The notes beneath the pieces were generated by a model. It made no database searches. It worked only from the letters and a program-made list of their open reading frames with translations, and was not told the origin of the DNA. Made by a program: the position numbers and the translations under genes. Below are positions 34,513-44,507 of a stretch of 64,000 nt of DNA, in pieces (the stretch's first letter is position 1; every line of letters begins with the position of its first letter). The stretch comes from JANSYL01 sp965229695. Its GTDB lineage: Bacteria; Pseudomonadota; Alphaproteobacteria; Rhodobacterales; Rhodobacteraceae. Location of the stretch: contig OZ245921.1 in NCBI GenBank assembly GCA_965229695.1, positions 3,596,001 to 3,660,000 of the forward strand, in the 5' to 3' direction.

Positions 34513-35130
34513 ATGGATTTGGCGGCCTATATCCCGGCCTTTGTGGCTTTGTTTGTGATCATCGATCCGATTGGTCTGGCACCGTTGTTTGTGGCCTTGA
34601 CGCAAGGGATGGATACGCGGCAGCGACGCAATGTGGCGATGCGGGCCTGCGCGGTAGCCCTGGGGCTGCTGCTATTATTTGGCCTGGCGGGCGAAGCGGT
34701 TTTGAATTTCCTTGGGATTTCGATGCCCGCGTTTCGCATCGCCGGTGGGGTTTTGTTGTTTTTGACCGCGCTCGACATGTTGTTTGAGCGCCGCTCGCAG
34801 CGCCGACAGGGCCAGGCCGACGCGCCCCATGCCAGTGATCCATCGGTGTTTCCTTTGGCCATTCCGTTGATTGCAGGGCCGGGATCCATCGCGACAATGA
34901 TCCTGCTGACCGGGCAGGACGGCGCGGATTTGGCCCATATCGTGATCATCCACGGCGTCATGGCCTTGGTTTTATTATGCGTTTTGGCGCTGTTCTTGCT
35001 GGCCGTACCGCTTGAGAGAGTCTTGGGACCGACCGGCATCAATGTGGTGACGCGGATTTTGGGGATGCTGCTTGCGGCCCTATCGGTACAGTTTGTGATT
35101 GATGGATTGCGCGATCTCTCTGTGATTTAG
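34513..35130 (+). CDS. MarC family integral membrane protein
   Basis: 205 residues with six hydrophobic segments. MarC signatures: FVIIDPIGLAPLFVALTQ, GISMPAFRIAGGVLLFLTALDML and PLAIPLIAGPGSIATMILL. Function of the family is unresolved (once linked to antibiotic resistance, not confirmed). It lies 54 bases after repeat copy C and 42 bases before the retropepsin gene. Confidence 0.93.
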   Translation: MDLAAYIPAFVALFVIIDPIGLAPLFVALTQGMDTRQRRNVAMRACAVALGLLLLFGLAGEAVLNFLGISMPAFRIAGGVLLFLTALDMLFERRSQRRQGQADAPHASDPSVFPLAIPLIAGPGSIATMILLTGQDGADLAHIVIIHGVMALVLLCVLALFLLAVPLERVLGPTGINVVTRILGMLLAALSVQFVIDGLRDLSVI

Positions 35131-35172
35131 GCCTACAGACCCTATATGCTGGTGCAAGCAAAAGGGTGCGTG

Positions 35173-35754
35173 ATGAGCGGCGAACAGATTGGCAGCCTCG
35201 GCTATTTGGTGCTTTTGGGTCTGGTCCTGACCGGCTGGCTGATCGCCGCGAACCGTCGCAACATCGGCAAGCTGGCGCAGCAAGCGGCGATTTGGGTGTT
35301 CATTTTCCTGGGCGCCATCGTGGCCGTAGGTCTTTGGACCGAGATCCGCAACGATATCACGCCGCGCCAATCGGTGATGATGGATGGCGCGCTGATCGAA
35401 GTGCCGCGCAGCATCGATGGGCATTATTACCTCACGCTCGAGATCAACGACGCGCCGATCCGGTTTATTGTCGATACCGGTGCCTCGGACCTGGTGTTGA
35501 GCGCGGAGGATGCCGTGCGGGCGGGTGTGAGCACCGATGGGCTGATTTTCTCGGGTCGCGCCTTCACCGCCAATGGCATGGTGGAAACCGCCCCGGTGCG
35601 GTTGGACCGCGTGGCATTGGGCGGCGTGGTCGATCACGGATTGCGCGCGGTGGTGAACCGTGGCGCGATGCCCGAAAGCCTGCTGGGGATGAGCTATCTG
35701 GGCCGATTTGAGCGGATCGAAATCTCTGGCGGCAAGCTGGTGTTGGAACGCTAG
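35173..35754 (+). CDS. Retropepsin-like aspartic protease, membrane-anchored (TIGR02281-like)
   Basis: 193 residues from the ATG at 35173 (an ATG at 35146 is the alternative). Two N-terminal membrane segments (about 8-26 and 38-55) precede a clan AA protease domain with D101-T-G-A (FIVDTGASDLVLS), the flap region and ESLLGMSYLGRFE. The active form should be a dimer facing the periplasm. Substrate unknown. Downstream of marC on the same strand; convergent with holC. Confidence 0.88.
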   Translation: MSGEQIGSLGYLVLLGLVLTGWLIAANRRNIGKLAQQAAIWVFIFLGAIVAVGLWTEIRNDITPRQSVMMDGALIEVPRSIDGHYYLTLEINDAPIRFIVDTGASDLVLSAEDAVRAGVSTDGLIFSGRAFTANGMVETAPVRLDRVALGGVVDHGLRAVVNRGAMPESLLGMSYLGRFERIEISGGKLVLER

Positions 35755-35764
35755 TCGGCCCCGG

Positions 35765-36229
35765 TTATGCGCCGCTTTCGGCCTTTTTCTCCCACCGACC
35801 AGATTCTTCTGACCAGTATTGCGCCGCCGCGCCGGCCCCGGTGAGCGCTTTCCATTGCTCGCGCGCGGCCTGCACGGCGCTTGGATCGTTGCCATCAAAA
35901 AGGATCATGGCCCGCTCGAGCGGGGCGATTTCTTCGGCGGTCAGATCGGCGCCTTCGACGGAGATCAGGCAAGTGGGATCATTGGCGGCCATCCGCTCGG
36001 TCGTCAGCAGAATGGGCTGATCGGCCTCAAACGCCTGCCCCGCTCGTCCATGGGGCAGGAACCCATCGTCGGGGTGCATCCAAAGCTGCTGATCGAGCCG
36101 CTCGAGCAGCGCGTCGCTGCGGGCGCGCACGGCCACGCGCCAACCGGCGGCGCGGGATTTTTCCAAAAGCACCCGAAGCGTGACCTCCAAAGGCTGCCGC
36201 GTCAGGTGATAGAAATAGACCGCGCCCAA
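35765..36229 (-). CDS. holC: DNA polymerase III chi subunit
   Basis: 154 residues. The start is taken as TTG at 36229 because the family N-terminus is (M)GAVYFYHLTRQPLE, GGGGGC lies a few bases upstream, and no ATG is available downstream of the pepA stop. Motifs LLEKSRAAGWRVAV and LDQQLWMHPDDGFLPHG are typical of HolC. Chi links the clamp loader to SSB at the replication fork. It is eleven bases downstream of pepA, a conserved pairing. Confidence 0.92.
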   Translation of the reverse strand: MGAVYFYHLTRQPLEVTLRVLLEKSRAAGWRVAVRARSDALLERLDQQLWMHPDDGFLPHGRAGQAFEADQPILLTTERMAANDPTCLISVEGADLTAEEIAPLERAMILFDGNDPSAVQAAREQWKALTGAGAAAQYWSEESGRWEKKAESGA

Positions 36230-36240
36230 GCCCCCTGCCC

Positions 36241-37707
36241 CTAGCTTTCGAACCGATCGCGCACCAGACGATCCAGCGCCATCACCCCCCACCCGGTGGC
36301 ACCCTTGGGTGCCAGGGTGGTGTCAGACTTCACGCTCGCCGTGCCCGCGATATCGAGGTGAATCCAAGGCGTGTCATCTTTCACAAACCGACCCAGGAAC
36401 TGGGCCGCCGTGATCGATCCTGCAGCGCGACCGCCGACGTTTTTCATATCGGCAATTCGCGATTTCAGCATGTCGTCATAAGCTTGGCCCATCGGCATGC
36501 GCCAGGCACCTTCGCCCTCGGCCTCGGCGGCTTTCAGGAAGGCCCCACAGAGGTCGTCATTGTTGGAGAAAACGCCCGCGTTTTCATGACCAAGGCCAAT
36601 GATGATCGCACCGGTCAATGTGGCCAGATCGATCATCCCCGAGGGTGCGAACCGGTCTTGGGCGTACCACATGACATCGGCCAGAACCAAACGCCCTTCG
36701 GCATCGGTATTGATCACCTCGATCGTGTCCCCTTTCATGGATGTCACAACATCGCCGGGGCGCTGCGCGCGGCCATCGGGCATGTTTTCGACCAGACCCA
36801 CCAGACCGACCACATTGGCTTTGGCCTTGCGCATCGCCAAGGTCCGCATCACGCCCGAAACGACGCCCGCGCCACCCATATCCATGGTCATGTCTTCCAT
36901 GCCACCGGCGGGTTTGAGGCTGATGCCGCCGGTATCGAACACGACGCCCTTGCCGATCAGGGCAAGCGGCGCTTCGTCACCGCCGCCATTCCACTGCATG
37001 ACCACAACCTTGGACGGGCTTTCCGAGCCCTGTCCGACGCCCAAGAGCGCACCCATGCCCAGGTCTTTCAGTTGATCTTCTTCTAGAATTTCAACCTCGA
37101 GACCCAGATCCTGCATGACTGCCAAGCGCGCGGCAAAATCATCTGTTGTCAGGACGTTGGCGGGTTCATTGACCAGATCACGGGTGAAGAACACGCCTTC
37201 CGCCACGGCCATCATCGGTTTGGCTTCGGCCGCGACCTCTTCGGGTTTGGTGACCATCAGGCGCGCGCCTTTTGGGGTATCGTCATCTTTGGACTTGTGG
37301 TCCGTAAACGCATAGCTTTTCAGCACCAGGCCAAGAGAAAGATCGGCGATTTTCTGGGTCGAGCCGCAAGCGACGGTCAGCGTCTCGGCGCCCTTGGCTT
37401 TGGCCAGCGCCGCGCCCGCCTTGCGCGCGAGGTCTTGGCCCGGACGACGGGGCAGTTTGACCACAAGCACAGCGGTCGCGCCCATGCCCGCCGGATAACC
37501 GACCGAAACAAGCCCGCCGGGTTTGGTTTTTTCCCAAGCCTTGCCGTCGATCAACCGATGCACCGCACCCTTGGTCAGGCGATTCACCCGGCGGCCCGCA
37601 GGGTCAAGCTTGCCGTCTTCGGTGACCAAAACAGCCACTTTACCTTCGGCGTCGGCCAAGGCGTCCAAATCGGTTTCCAGAAAGTCGATAGCAATCGGCG
37701 CAGTCAT
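36241..37707 (-). CDS. pepA: Leucyl aminopeptidase (M17)
   Basis: 488 residues. Two-metal exopeptidase releasing N-terminal amino acids. The C-terminal catalytic half has VFDTGGISLKPAGGMEDM and the family signature NTDAEGRLVLAD; the N-terminal macro-like domain is normal. Located directly upstream of holC and divergent from lptF, the same neighbourhood as in many proteobacteria. Confidence 0.97.
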   Translation of the reverse strand: MTAPIAIDFLETDLDALADAEGKVAVLVTEDGKLDPAGRRVNRLTKGAVHRLIDGKAWEKTKPGGLVSVGYPAGMGATAVLVVKLPRRPGQDLARKAGAALAKAKGAETLTVACGSTQKIADLSLGLVLKSYAFTDHKSKDDDTPKGARLMVTKPEEVAAEAKPMMAVAEGVFFTRDLVNEPANVLTTDDFAARLAVMQDLGLEVEILEEDQLKDLGMGALLGVGQGSESPSKVVVMQWNGGGDEAPLALIGKGVVFDTGGISLKPAGGMEDMTMDMGGAGVVSGVMRTLAMRKAKANVVGLVGLVENMPDGRAQRPGDVVTSMKGDTIEVINTDAEGRLVLADVMWYAQDRFAPSGMIDLATLTGAIIIGLGHENAGVFSNNDDLCGAFLKAAEAEGEGAWRMPMGQAYDDMLKSRIADMKNVGGRAAGSITAAQFLGRFVKDDTPWIHLDIAGTASVKSDTTLAPKGATGWGVMALDRLVRDRFES

Positions 37708-37855
37708 GTCGAAATCATCCTTTATCGGTCCAAGCGTGACCTTTCCGCCGCGACCTTAGGCCCGTGCCCCGGAATTGACCAGATCGCCCTCGCGCCCCGG
37801 AGCGCTTTCGCCTAGAACTCGGAAAACTGCCCGGGCTGCCACCCGGAGCCACATG

Positions 37856-38998
37856 ATGGGGGATGACAGCGCCTTGGGGCGATATGATCGCTATATCTTG
37901 GCCCAATTGGTCGTTCTGTTCGGCTTTTTCAGCCTGGTTTTGATTTCGGTCTACTGGGTGAACGAAGCGGTCGACCTGTTCGATTCGCTGATCGCGGATG
38001 GACAGACGCTGCCGGTGTTTTTTGAGTTCAGCGCCCTGACCTTGCCGCAGATCATGCTGCTGGTGCTGCCGGTGGCCGCATTTGTGGCAACGCTTTACGT
38101 CTTCAACCGGCTGATCGGTGAGAGCGAGCTAGTGGTGTTGCAAACCTCGGGGCTCAGCGCGCTTCGGCTTTTGCGACCGGTCTTGAGCTTTGGGCTGCTG
38201 CTGGCGGTTTTGATTGCCCTGCTAGGCAATGTTCTGGCCCCGGCGGCGCGGACGCAGTTCGCCGACCGAAACGCAGAGGTGCAGGAGGATTTGACCGGCA
38301 AGTTTCTGCGCGAAGGGCAGTTCCTCCACCCCACCGCCGGGCTGACCGTGTATATCCGCGACATCACCGAGCTAGGTGAGTTCCGCGATCTGTTTCTGCA
38401 AGACCGCACCGACCCGCGCGCAGAAACCAGCTATACCGCACCGCGCGCTGTATTGGTTCGTGCGGACACCGGGCCGCGTTTGGTTATGTTCGAGGGCATG
38501 GCCCAAACCTTGGACGCCGATACCGGGCGGCTATCGATCGTGCGATTTGAGGATTTCACATATGATATTGGCGCGCTGATCCGCGATAGCGGCGCGCGTT
38601 ACCGCGACATTCGAGAGCTGCCGACCCATGTCTTGATCACAGCTGACCAGGAAACGGCAGAGGCGTTTGGCCAAAACCTTGCCCAGATGCGCTTTGCCGG
38701 ACATGACCGGATCGGGCGGGCGCTGTTCGTGATCTTCCCGCCTGTGATCGCAGCGGCGATGCTAATGCTTGGCAGCTTTTCGCGATTTGGCGTGTGGCCG
38801 CAAATTTTGGGGGCGGTTTGTGTGGTCATCCCGTTGCAAGCGATTTGGAACGCGGCGGAAACAGCGGCGATCCAAGACGCGAGCTTGGCCTATCTTGCCT
38901 ATCTACAGCCGGTTGTGGCGGCGCTGGTTGCGGCGACAATCGCCTGGCTTGCGATGCGTGATCGCGGCCGGATGAGACGCAGGTGGGCCGCGACATGA
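37856..38998 (+). CDS. lptF: LPS export ABC transporter permease LptF
   Basis: 380 residues from the ATG at 37856 (an ATG at 37853 is equally possible); upstream in-frame codons are not family-like. Six membrane segments in two groups of three flank a periplasmic beta-jellyroll (about 145-250). Motifs YDRYILAQLVVLFGFF and NRLIGESELVVLQTSGLS are typical. It pairs with LptG to extract lipopolysaccharide from the inner membrane. The last bases overlap the lptG start (ATGA). Confidence 0.94.
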   Translation: MGDDSALGRYDRYILAQLVVLFGFFSLVLISVYWVNEAVDLFDSLIADGQTLPVFFEFSALTLPQIMLLVLPVAAFVATLYVFNRLIGESELVVLQTSGLSALRLLRPVLSFGLLLAVLIALLGNVLAPAARTQFADRNAEVQEDLTGKFLREGQFLHPTAGLTVYIRDITELGEFRDLFLQDRTDPRAETSYTAPRAVLVRADTGPRLVMFEGMAQTLDADTGRLSIVRFEDFTYDIGALIRDSGARYRDIRELPTHVLITADQETAEAFGQNLAQMRFAGHDRIGRALFVIFPPVIAAAMLMLGSFSRFGVWPQILGAVCVVIPLQAIWNAAETAAIQDASLAYLAYLQPVVAALVAATIAWLAMRDRGRMRRRWAAT

Positions 38999-40089
38999 TC
39001 TTGCACCTATACCTCGCCCGGCGGTTTTTACGCGCCTTCGGCATCGTTCTGGCGGTGTTTGTGGGCATCATTCTACCCATCGATCTGGCCGACCAGTTGC
39101 GCAATATCGGCCCTGGCCACGGGTTTGGTCCGGTGTTGCAGCTTGGCCTGCTGAACCTGCCCGGCACGCTATATGAGATGATCCCGCTTTTCGTGCTTTT
39201 GGCGACCCTGCTGCTGTTTTTGGGGCTATCGCGCAGTTCTGAACTGGTGGTTGTGCGCGCCTCGGGGCGGTCGGCCTTGCGCAGTGCCACGTCGCCCGTC
39301 TCGGTCGCGATCCTCATGGGTATCTTGACCGTCATGGTTTTGAACCCGCTGGTGGCCGCGACCGAGCGCCAATACGATTTGCAAACTGCACGTTATACCG
39401 GGGCCGAAGAACGCACGGTGTCGGTCAGCGCCGAAGGGCTGTGGCTGCGGCAAGGCAGCGTCGATGCGCAGACGGTCATCCGTGCTGGCGCCACCAACTC
39501 CGATGGCACGCATCTGTTTGATGCGAGCTTTTTCACCTTTGACGATCAAGGTTTATTGACCCAACGCGTCGCCGCCGCCGAAGCACGGCTGACCGCAGGG
39601 GCGTGGACGCTAACCGATGTTGTGGTCTGGCCCATCGCCGGTGTCGAGAATCCCCAGGCCGAAGCGCAGGAGCACACAACGCTTTTGCTGCCCTCCAGCC
39701 TGACCCGAGAGCAAATCCGCGATAGCTTTGGGCGGCCAGAAACGGTGCCGATCTACGAATTGCCTGGCTTCATCGCACAGCTTAATCAGGCGGGCTTTGC
39801 CGCGCTTCAGCATCGGGTCTGGATGCAGATGGAATTATCCAGCCCGCTGATGTTGGCTGCGATGGTATTGATCGCAGCCGGCTTCACAATGCGGCACACG
39901 CGGTTCGGCAAGACCGGCGTGATGGTTCTGTCGGCAATCCTTTTGGGGTTTGGGGTGTTTTTCTTGCGCAGTTTCGCCCAGGTCTTGGGGGAGACTGGGC
40001 AATTGCCCGCCGCCCTGGTTGCCTGGACGCCGCCACTTGCCGCGATCCTATTGGCCCTTGGCCTCCTTCTGCATACGGAGGACGGATGA
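38995..40089 (+). CDS. lptG: LPS export ABC transporter permease LptG
   Basis: 364 residues from the ATG at 38995. Same six-helix plus periplasmic jellyroll layout as LptF: LARRFLRAFGIVLAVFVG, FLGLSRSSELVVVRASGRS and GFGVFFLRSFAQVLGETGQLP. It forms the LptB2FG exporter with LptF; LptB is not in the window. It overlaps both lptF and lptD by four bases. Confidence 0.94.
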   Translation: MILHLYLARRFLRAFGIVLAVFVGIILPIDLADQLRNIGPGHGFGPVLQLGLLNLPGTLYEMIPLFVLLATLLLFLGLSRSSELVVVRASGRSALRSATSPVSVAILMGILTVMVLNPLVAATERQYDLQTARYTGAEERTVSVSAEGLWLRQGSVDAQTVIRAGATNSDGTHLFDASFFTFDDQGLLTQRVAAAEARLTAGAWTLTDVVVWPIAGVENPQAEAQEHTTLLLPSSLTREQIRDSFGRPETVPIYELPGFIAQLNQAGFAALQHRVWMQMELSSPLMLAAMVLIAAGFTMRHTRFGKTGVMVLSAILLGFGVFFLRSFAQVLGETGQLPAALVAWTPPLAAILLALGLLLHTEDG

Positions 40090-42233
40090 GGGTTTGGGCA
40101 CTCTTCGCAGGCGTGGTGCTGGTGGCTGGGGCATTCCTGGTTTCACCTGCCGCTGCGCAATCGAACGACCCGCCGCCCGCGACACTTATTGCGGATACGA
40201 TTGACTTTAACCAACAGGCCGATCTGATCACAGCCAGCGGCAGCGTTGAGATCTTTTTTGAAGGTTCGCGTCTTCGGGCGACATCCGTGACCTACAGCGG
40301 CGCCGATGACCGCGTGCGCGTGCAAGGCCCGCTGACCTTGACCCAAGAAAACGGGCGCACGGTGATCTTGGCCGATTTCGCTGATCTAAGCGCCGATCTG
40401 CAGGAAGGCGTGCTGAGCGGCGCGCGTATGGTGTTGGACCGTCAACTTCAGATCGCGGCAACCGAGATTGATCATAGCGAAGGCCGCTATACGCAGGCCT
40501 ATCAAGTCGTCACCTCAAGCTGTGAGGTTTGCGCGGACAATCCAACCCCGCTGTGGGAAATCCGCGCGCGTCGCATAATCCACGATCGCACCGAGCGGCA
40601 GCTCTATTTCGAGAACGCGACGTTCCGCGCCTTGGGCGTGCCAATCGGCTATCTGCCACGCCTGCGCCTGCCCGATCCGACGGTCGAGCGCGCGACAGGG
40701 CTTTTGGTGCCGTCCATCCAATCAAATGATGAGTTAGGTTTCCGCGTTCGGGTGCCCTATTTCTTCCGCCTGGGCGATCATGCCGATCTGACAGTGGCGC
40801 CTTGGCTTGGCGGCGACAACACCAACACGGTCGACCTTCGGTACCGCCAAGCCTTTGTGAATGGCGAGATCGAGATCGAAGGCGCCATCAGCGAAGACAA
40901 CCTGACGCCTGATGACCAACGCGGATACATCTTTCTCGAAGGCCAGTTCGATCTGGCGCGCGATTTCACCTTGGATTTCGGAATCGAAGGGGTTTCGGAT
41001 CGCGGATATCTGACCACTTATGGCTTCCCATCCCGCGAATTGCTGGAAAGCTTTGCGCGTGTCAGCCGCACGCGCCGCGACGAATACATTGAAATCGGCG
41101 CCTCAAGCTTTGTGGGATTGCGCAGCACCGATGACAACGAAACCCTGCCGACCCAGGTGATCAATGCCCATCTTCAACGACGCTTTGTGCCCCGTTGGAT
41201 CGGCGGCATTGCGACAGCCAGCCTGGATGGCGGCGGCTATTACCGCATTTCCGATACCGAAGGCGTCAATGGCCGTGACGTGGCGCGTCTAACGGGTTCG
41301 GTCGATTGGCGGCGCGAAACAGTCTTGCCCGTGGGCATCGTGGTGGCCTTCGAAGGGGCGCTTTACGCGGATATTTACAATACGCAACAAGGCGGCACGC
41401 TGACCGGTACCGAGACCCGCGTCAGCCCCATGGCGGCCATTGAAGCGCGCTACCCGCTCAGCCAAACCAGTGCGCGGGGCGTCACGCATTTGATCGAGCC
41501 GGTCGTGCAGCTTGCCTGGTCTGATACCAGCGGTGGCGCCATCCCTGCCGAAGACAGCGCCATTGTCGAGTTTGACGAAGCCAACCTGTTTTCGCTGAAC
41601 CGCTTTCCGGGGCAAGACCAACGTGAAGATGGCCGCCGCGCCAATATCGGCCTGGGCTATACCCGCGTCGATCCGCTTGGCTGGACGGTTGGCGTGTTGG
41701 GGGGCCTGGTATTACGCGACACCGGCACGCAGCAATTCACCAACGGCTCTGGCCTTGCGGGAACGCAATCGGATTTTCTGTTGGCCGCCCATGTGACCCT
41801 GGATGGGCGCTGGCGGGTCATCAACCGTTCGCTATTTGACGAAAACTTGGAGTTTACCTCCAACGAGTTGTCGCTGGGCTGGGCAGGCGATGCCCATATG
41901 ATCGAAACCTCCTTCACCTTTCTGGAGGCTGATGCGTCCGAAGGACGGCCGCTGGACACATCGGAATGGGCGTTTGACGCCAGCTATCAGTTCAGACGCA
42001 ATTGGGAAGCTGCCGTGAATTGGCGCTATGATTTTGAAGAGGAATCCGCCACGCGGGCCGAGCTGGGGATCAGCTATGAAAATGAATGTGTCGATATGGC
42101 GTTTTCGGTCTCCCGCCGCTTCACCAATTCCGTCACCGTCACCCCCACGACCGAGTTCGGTTTCACCGTCGCCTTGAACGGATTCGGCGCCAACCGCAGC
42201 GGTCGCAGCCATAACCGCAGTTGCCAGCGCTAG
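40086..42233 (+). CDS. lptD: LPS-assembly protein LptD
   Basis: 715 residues. A signal peptide (residues 1-24, ending AAA-QSND) is followed by an OstA/LptA-like jellyroll (about 30-130) and a C-terminal beta-barrel from about 200. A Cys pair (CEVC) lies at the junction. LptD inserts lipopolysaccharide into the outer leaflet. Length is usual for alphaproteobacterial LptD. It follows lptG with a four-base overlap. Confidence 0.95.
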   Translation: MRVWALFAGVVLVAGAFLVSPAAAQSNDPPPATLIADTIDFNQQADLITASGSVEIFFEGSRLRATSVTYSGADDRVRVQGPLTLTQENGRTVILADFADLSADLQEGVLSGARMVLDRQLQIAATEIDHSEGRYTQAYQVVTSSCEVCADNPTPLWEIRARRIIHDRTERQLYFENATFRALGVPIGYLPRLRLPDPTVERATGLLVPSIQSNDELGFRVRVPYFFRLGDHADLTVAPWLGGDNTNTVDLRYRQAFVNGEIEIEGAISEDNLTPDDQRGYIFLEGQFDLARDFTLDFGIEGVSDRGYLTTYGFPSRELLESFARVSRTRRDEYIEIGASSFVGLRSTDDNETLPTQVINAHLQRRFVPRWIGGIATASLDGGGYYRISDTEGVNGRDVARLTGSVDWRRETVLPVGIVVAFEGALYADIYNTQQGGTLTGTETRVSPMAAIEARYPLSQTSARGVTHLIEPVVQLAWSDTSGGAIPAEDSAIVEFDEANLFSLNRFPGQDQREDGRRANIGLGYTRVDPLGWTVGVLGGLVLRDTGTQQFTNGSGLAGTQSDFLLAAHVTLDGRWRVINRSLFDENLEFTSNELSLGWAGDAHMIETSFTFLEADASEGRPLDTSEWAFDASYQFRRNWEAAVNWRYDFEEESATRAELGISYENECVDMAFSVSRRFTNSVTVTPTTEFGFTVALNGFGANRSGRSHNRSCQR

Positions 42234-42287
42234 GCAGTCGGTTCAAAAAGGCGTAAAGCCATCCCCAAGGCCGAGCAGGGCCTGAAG

Positions 42288-43511
42288 ATGAACGAGATGA
42301 ATATGATGCCATTGCCCCGTCTTCTTAGCCTCCCCAACCTGCTGGTTTGCGCCGTGCTGGCCAGTGCCCCTGCCTGGGCGCAAAACCCCTTTTCGGCGGC
42401 GGTCCATGTGAACGAAGACATCGTGACCTATTACGAGATCGAACAGCGCGCCCTGTTCTTGGAACTGGTGCGCACGCCGGGTGATCTTTATGCCGAAGCG
42501 CTTGAGGCTCTGGTCAATGAACGCCTGCAAGCGCAGGAGGCGGAGCGCATGGGCGTGATCGCGACGCCGGAACAGATCGAGGCGGGCGTCGTCGAGTTTG
42601 CCGCACGCGCAGAGCTTGGGGCTGAGCAATTCCTGCGCGAAGTTGCCCAAGATGGCGTCGCCCCCGAAACTGTGCGCGATTTCGTCGCCAATGGGATCAG
42701 CTGGCGCAATGTCGTGCAGGGCCGCTTCGGTCCCCGCATTCAGATCAGCGATGAAGCTGCGCAAGAGGCGTTGGAGCTGAGCACCAATCTTGAAAACGCC
42801 CAGATCCTGCTGGCCGAGGTTGTTGTGCCGCTCACCCCAGAGAACGAAGCGATCTTGGCAGAAGAAATGGGGCGCCTGGCGGCCGATCTCAGCGGTGATA
42901 TTGAACAGTTTTCCGAAGCCGCGCGGCGCTTTTCCGTGGCGGCGACGCGCGAAAATGGCGGTGTCACCGGCTGGCGGCCCTTCACGGCCATTCCACCGGT
43001 GTTGCGCGAATACCTGCAATACCTGCGGCCCGGCGAAACCTCGACCCCGGTTTCTCTCGGGCCGGCTTATGCCATTTTCCAGATGCGCGGCATTCGCGAA
43101 ACCGGGCATCGCAGGCCCGCGGTTTCCGCGATCGATTACGCGACCATTCCGATCCCAAGCATTCAAACACCCGAAGGCCAAGCCGCGATGGCGGCGTTGC
43201 GGGCGGAAGTTGATGTCTGTGACGACCTTTACGGGCAGCGCCCCGGCGCGTTCGAACGCCAATCCGCACCTTTGCGGGATATTGCCACCGATATCGGTTT
43301 GGCCCTGTCCAGCCTCGACACCGGCGAAATGTCGTTCGACGTGACCCGCAGCAGCGGCAGTGCGACTTTGGCGGTGATGCTGTGCGGTCGTGAACTGGCC
43401 GAAGGTGACCTGGGCTTGGCGCGCCAACAGCTTTTTGGCTCGCAGCTGGAAAGCTACGCGAGCGGCCTTTTGGAAGAACTGCGCGCTGACGCGATCATCG
43501 TCTATAACTGA
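42288..43511 (+). CDS. SurA-like periplasmic peptidyl-prolyl isomerase
   Basis: 407 residues with a signal peptide ending near APAWA-QNPF. The SurA N-terminal chaperone domain follows (VNEDIVTYYEIEQRALFLELV, LVNERLQAQEAERMGV) and a parvulin-like domain (NAQILLAEVVVPLTPENE, then GGVTGWRPFTAIPPV) completes it. The position between lptD and pdxA is the conserved surA position. It should help fold outer-membrane proteins, including LptD. Confidence 0.9.
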   Translation: MNEMNMMPLPRLLSLPNLLVCAVLASAPAWAQNPFSAAVHVNEDIVTYYEIEQRALFLELVRTPGDLYAEALEALVNERLQAQEAERMGVIATPEQIEAGVVEFAARAELGAEQFLREVAQDGVAPETVRDFVANGISWRNVVQGRFGPRIQISDEAAQEALELSTNLENAQILLAEVVVPLTPENEAILAEEMGRLAADLSGDIEQFSEAARRFSVAATRENGGVTGWRPFTAIPPVLREYLQYLRPGETSTPVSLGPAYAIFQMRGIRETGHRRPAVSAIDYATIPIPSIQTPEGQAAMAALRAEVDVCDDLYGQRPGAFERQSAPLRDIATDIGLALSSLDTGEMSFDVTRSSGSATLAVMLCGRELAEGDLGLARQQLFGSQLESYASGLLEELRADAIIVYN

Positions 43512-43526
43512 TCCGATCCCAGCACC

Positions 43527-44507
43527 ATGCAACCGATTGCGTTGAGCATTGGGGAACCGGCCGGTATCGGCCCGGAGATTGCGGTGAAGGCTTGGCAAAG
43601 CCTGCGCCAACGGCAGCCATTTTTTGTGATCGGCGATCCGACCCATCTGGACGGGTTTGGCGCCCCCATCGAAGCCATCACGCGCCCAAGGGATGCGCTG
43701 CATATCGCAGGCCATGCCTTGCCGGTCTTGCCCCACGCGTTTCCGGCCCCCGCGACGCCGGGCCAACCCGCGCCCGAAAACGCCCAAGCCGTGATCGACG
43801 TGATCGCGCGTGGCGTTGACCTGGTCAGCCGGGGCGAGGCCGCTGCGCTGACCACCGCGCCAATCCATAAAAAAGCGCTTCAGGATGGGGCCGGTTTTCG
43901 CTTTCCCGGCCATACCGAATACCTCGCCCATCTGGCGGGCGTGGATCAGGTGGTGATGATGTTGGCTTGCGATACGCTGCGCGTTGTGCCAACCACGATT
44001 CATATTCCCCTGTCCGAAGTGCCCCAGGCTTTGACGCCCAAACTGCTGTCAGACACGATCCGCATCACCGATGCCGGTTTGAGGCGCGATTTTGGGGTCG
44101 AAAACCCCCGTATCGCGGTGTCTGGGCTGAACCCCCATGCGGGCGAAGGCGGTGCGATGGGACACGAGGACCAGCAGGTGATCACGCCTGTGATCGAGGC
44201 GCTGCGGGCCGAAGGCTTGGCCATCAGCGGCCCGCATTCCGCCGATACCATGTTCCACGCCGCCGCCCGGTCGGGCTACGACGCGGCCATTGCGATGTAT
44301 CACGATCAAGCGCTGATCCCGATCAAGACCCTGGCCTTTGACGAAGGGGTGAACGTGACCCTGGGTCTGCCGTTTATCCGCACCTCCCCCGACCATGGCA
44401 CGGCCTTTGACATCGCGGGCAAGGGCGTGGCCAATCCCGCAAGCCTGATCGCCGCGCTGACGATGGCGGGCGACATGGCCGCCGCGCGGGCCGGACAACC
44501 GGTATGA
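43527..44507 (+). CDS. pdxA: 4-hydroxythreonine-4-phosphate dehydrogenase
   Basis: 326 residues. A step of DXP-dependent pyridoxal phosphate synthesis. Motifs: SIGEPAGIGPEIAVKAW at the N-terminus, TTAPIHKKALQDGAGFRFPGHTE in the middle and AIAMYHDQALIPIKTLAFDEGVN near the end, with metal-binding His residues in each. It follows surA by 15 bases and overlaps the PfkB kinase gene by four bases. Confidence 0.96.
   Translation: MQPIALSIGEPAGIGPEIAVKAWQSLRQRQPFFVIGDPTHLDGFGAPIEAITRPRDALHIAGHALPVLPHAFPAPATPGQPAPENAQAVIDVIARGVDLVSRGEAAALTTAPIHKKALQDGAGFRFPGHTEYLAHLAGVDQVVMMLACDTLRVVPTTIHIPLSEVPQALTPKLLSDTIRITDAGLRRDFGVENPRIAVSGLNPHAGEGGAMGHEDQQVITPVIEALRAEGLAISGPHSADTMFHAAARSGYDAAIAMYHDQALIPIKTLAFDEGVNVTLGLPFIRTSPDHGTAFDIAGKGVANPASLIAALTMAGDMAAARAGQPV

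Noticed and set aside
35765..36292. Longer holC frame starting at 36292
   Set aside because: It would overlap pepA by 52 bases; the family N-terminus and a Shine-Dalgarno-like sequence support the TTG at 36229.
42243..44003. 586-codon minus-strand frame across surA and pdxA
   Set aside because: Antisense shadow of two well-identified genes.
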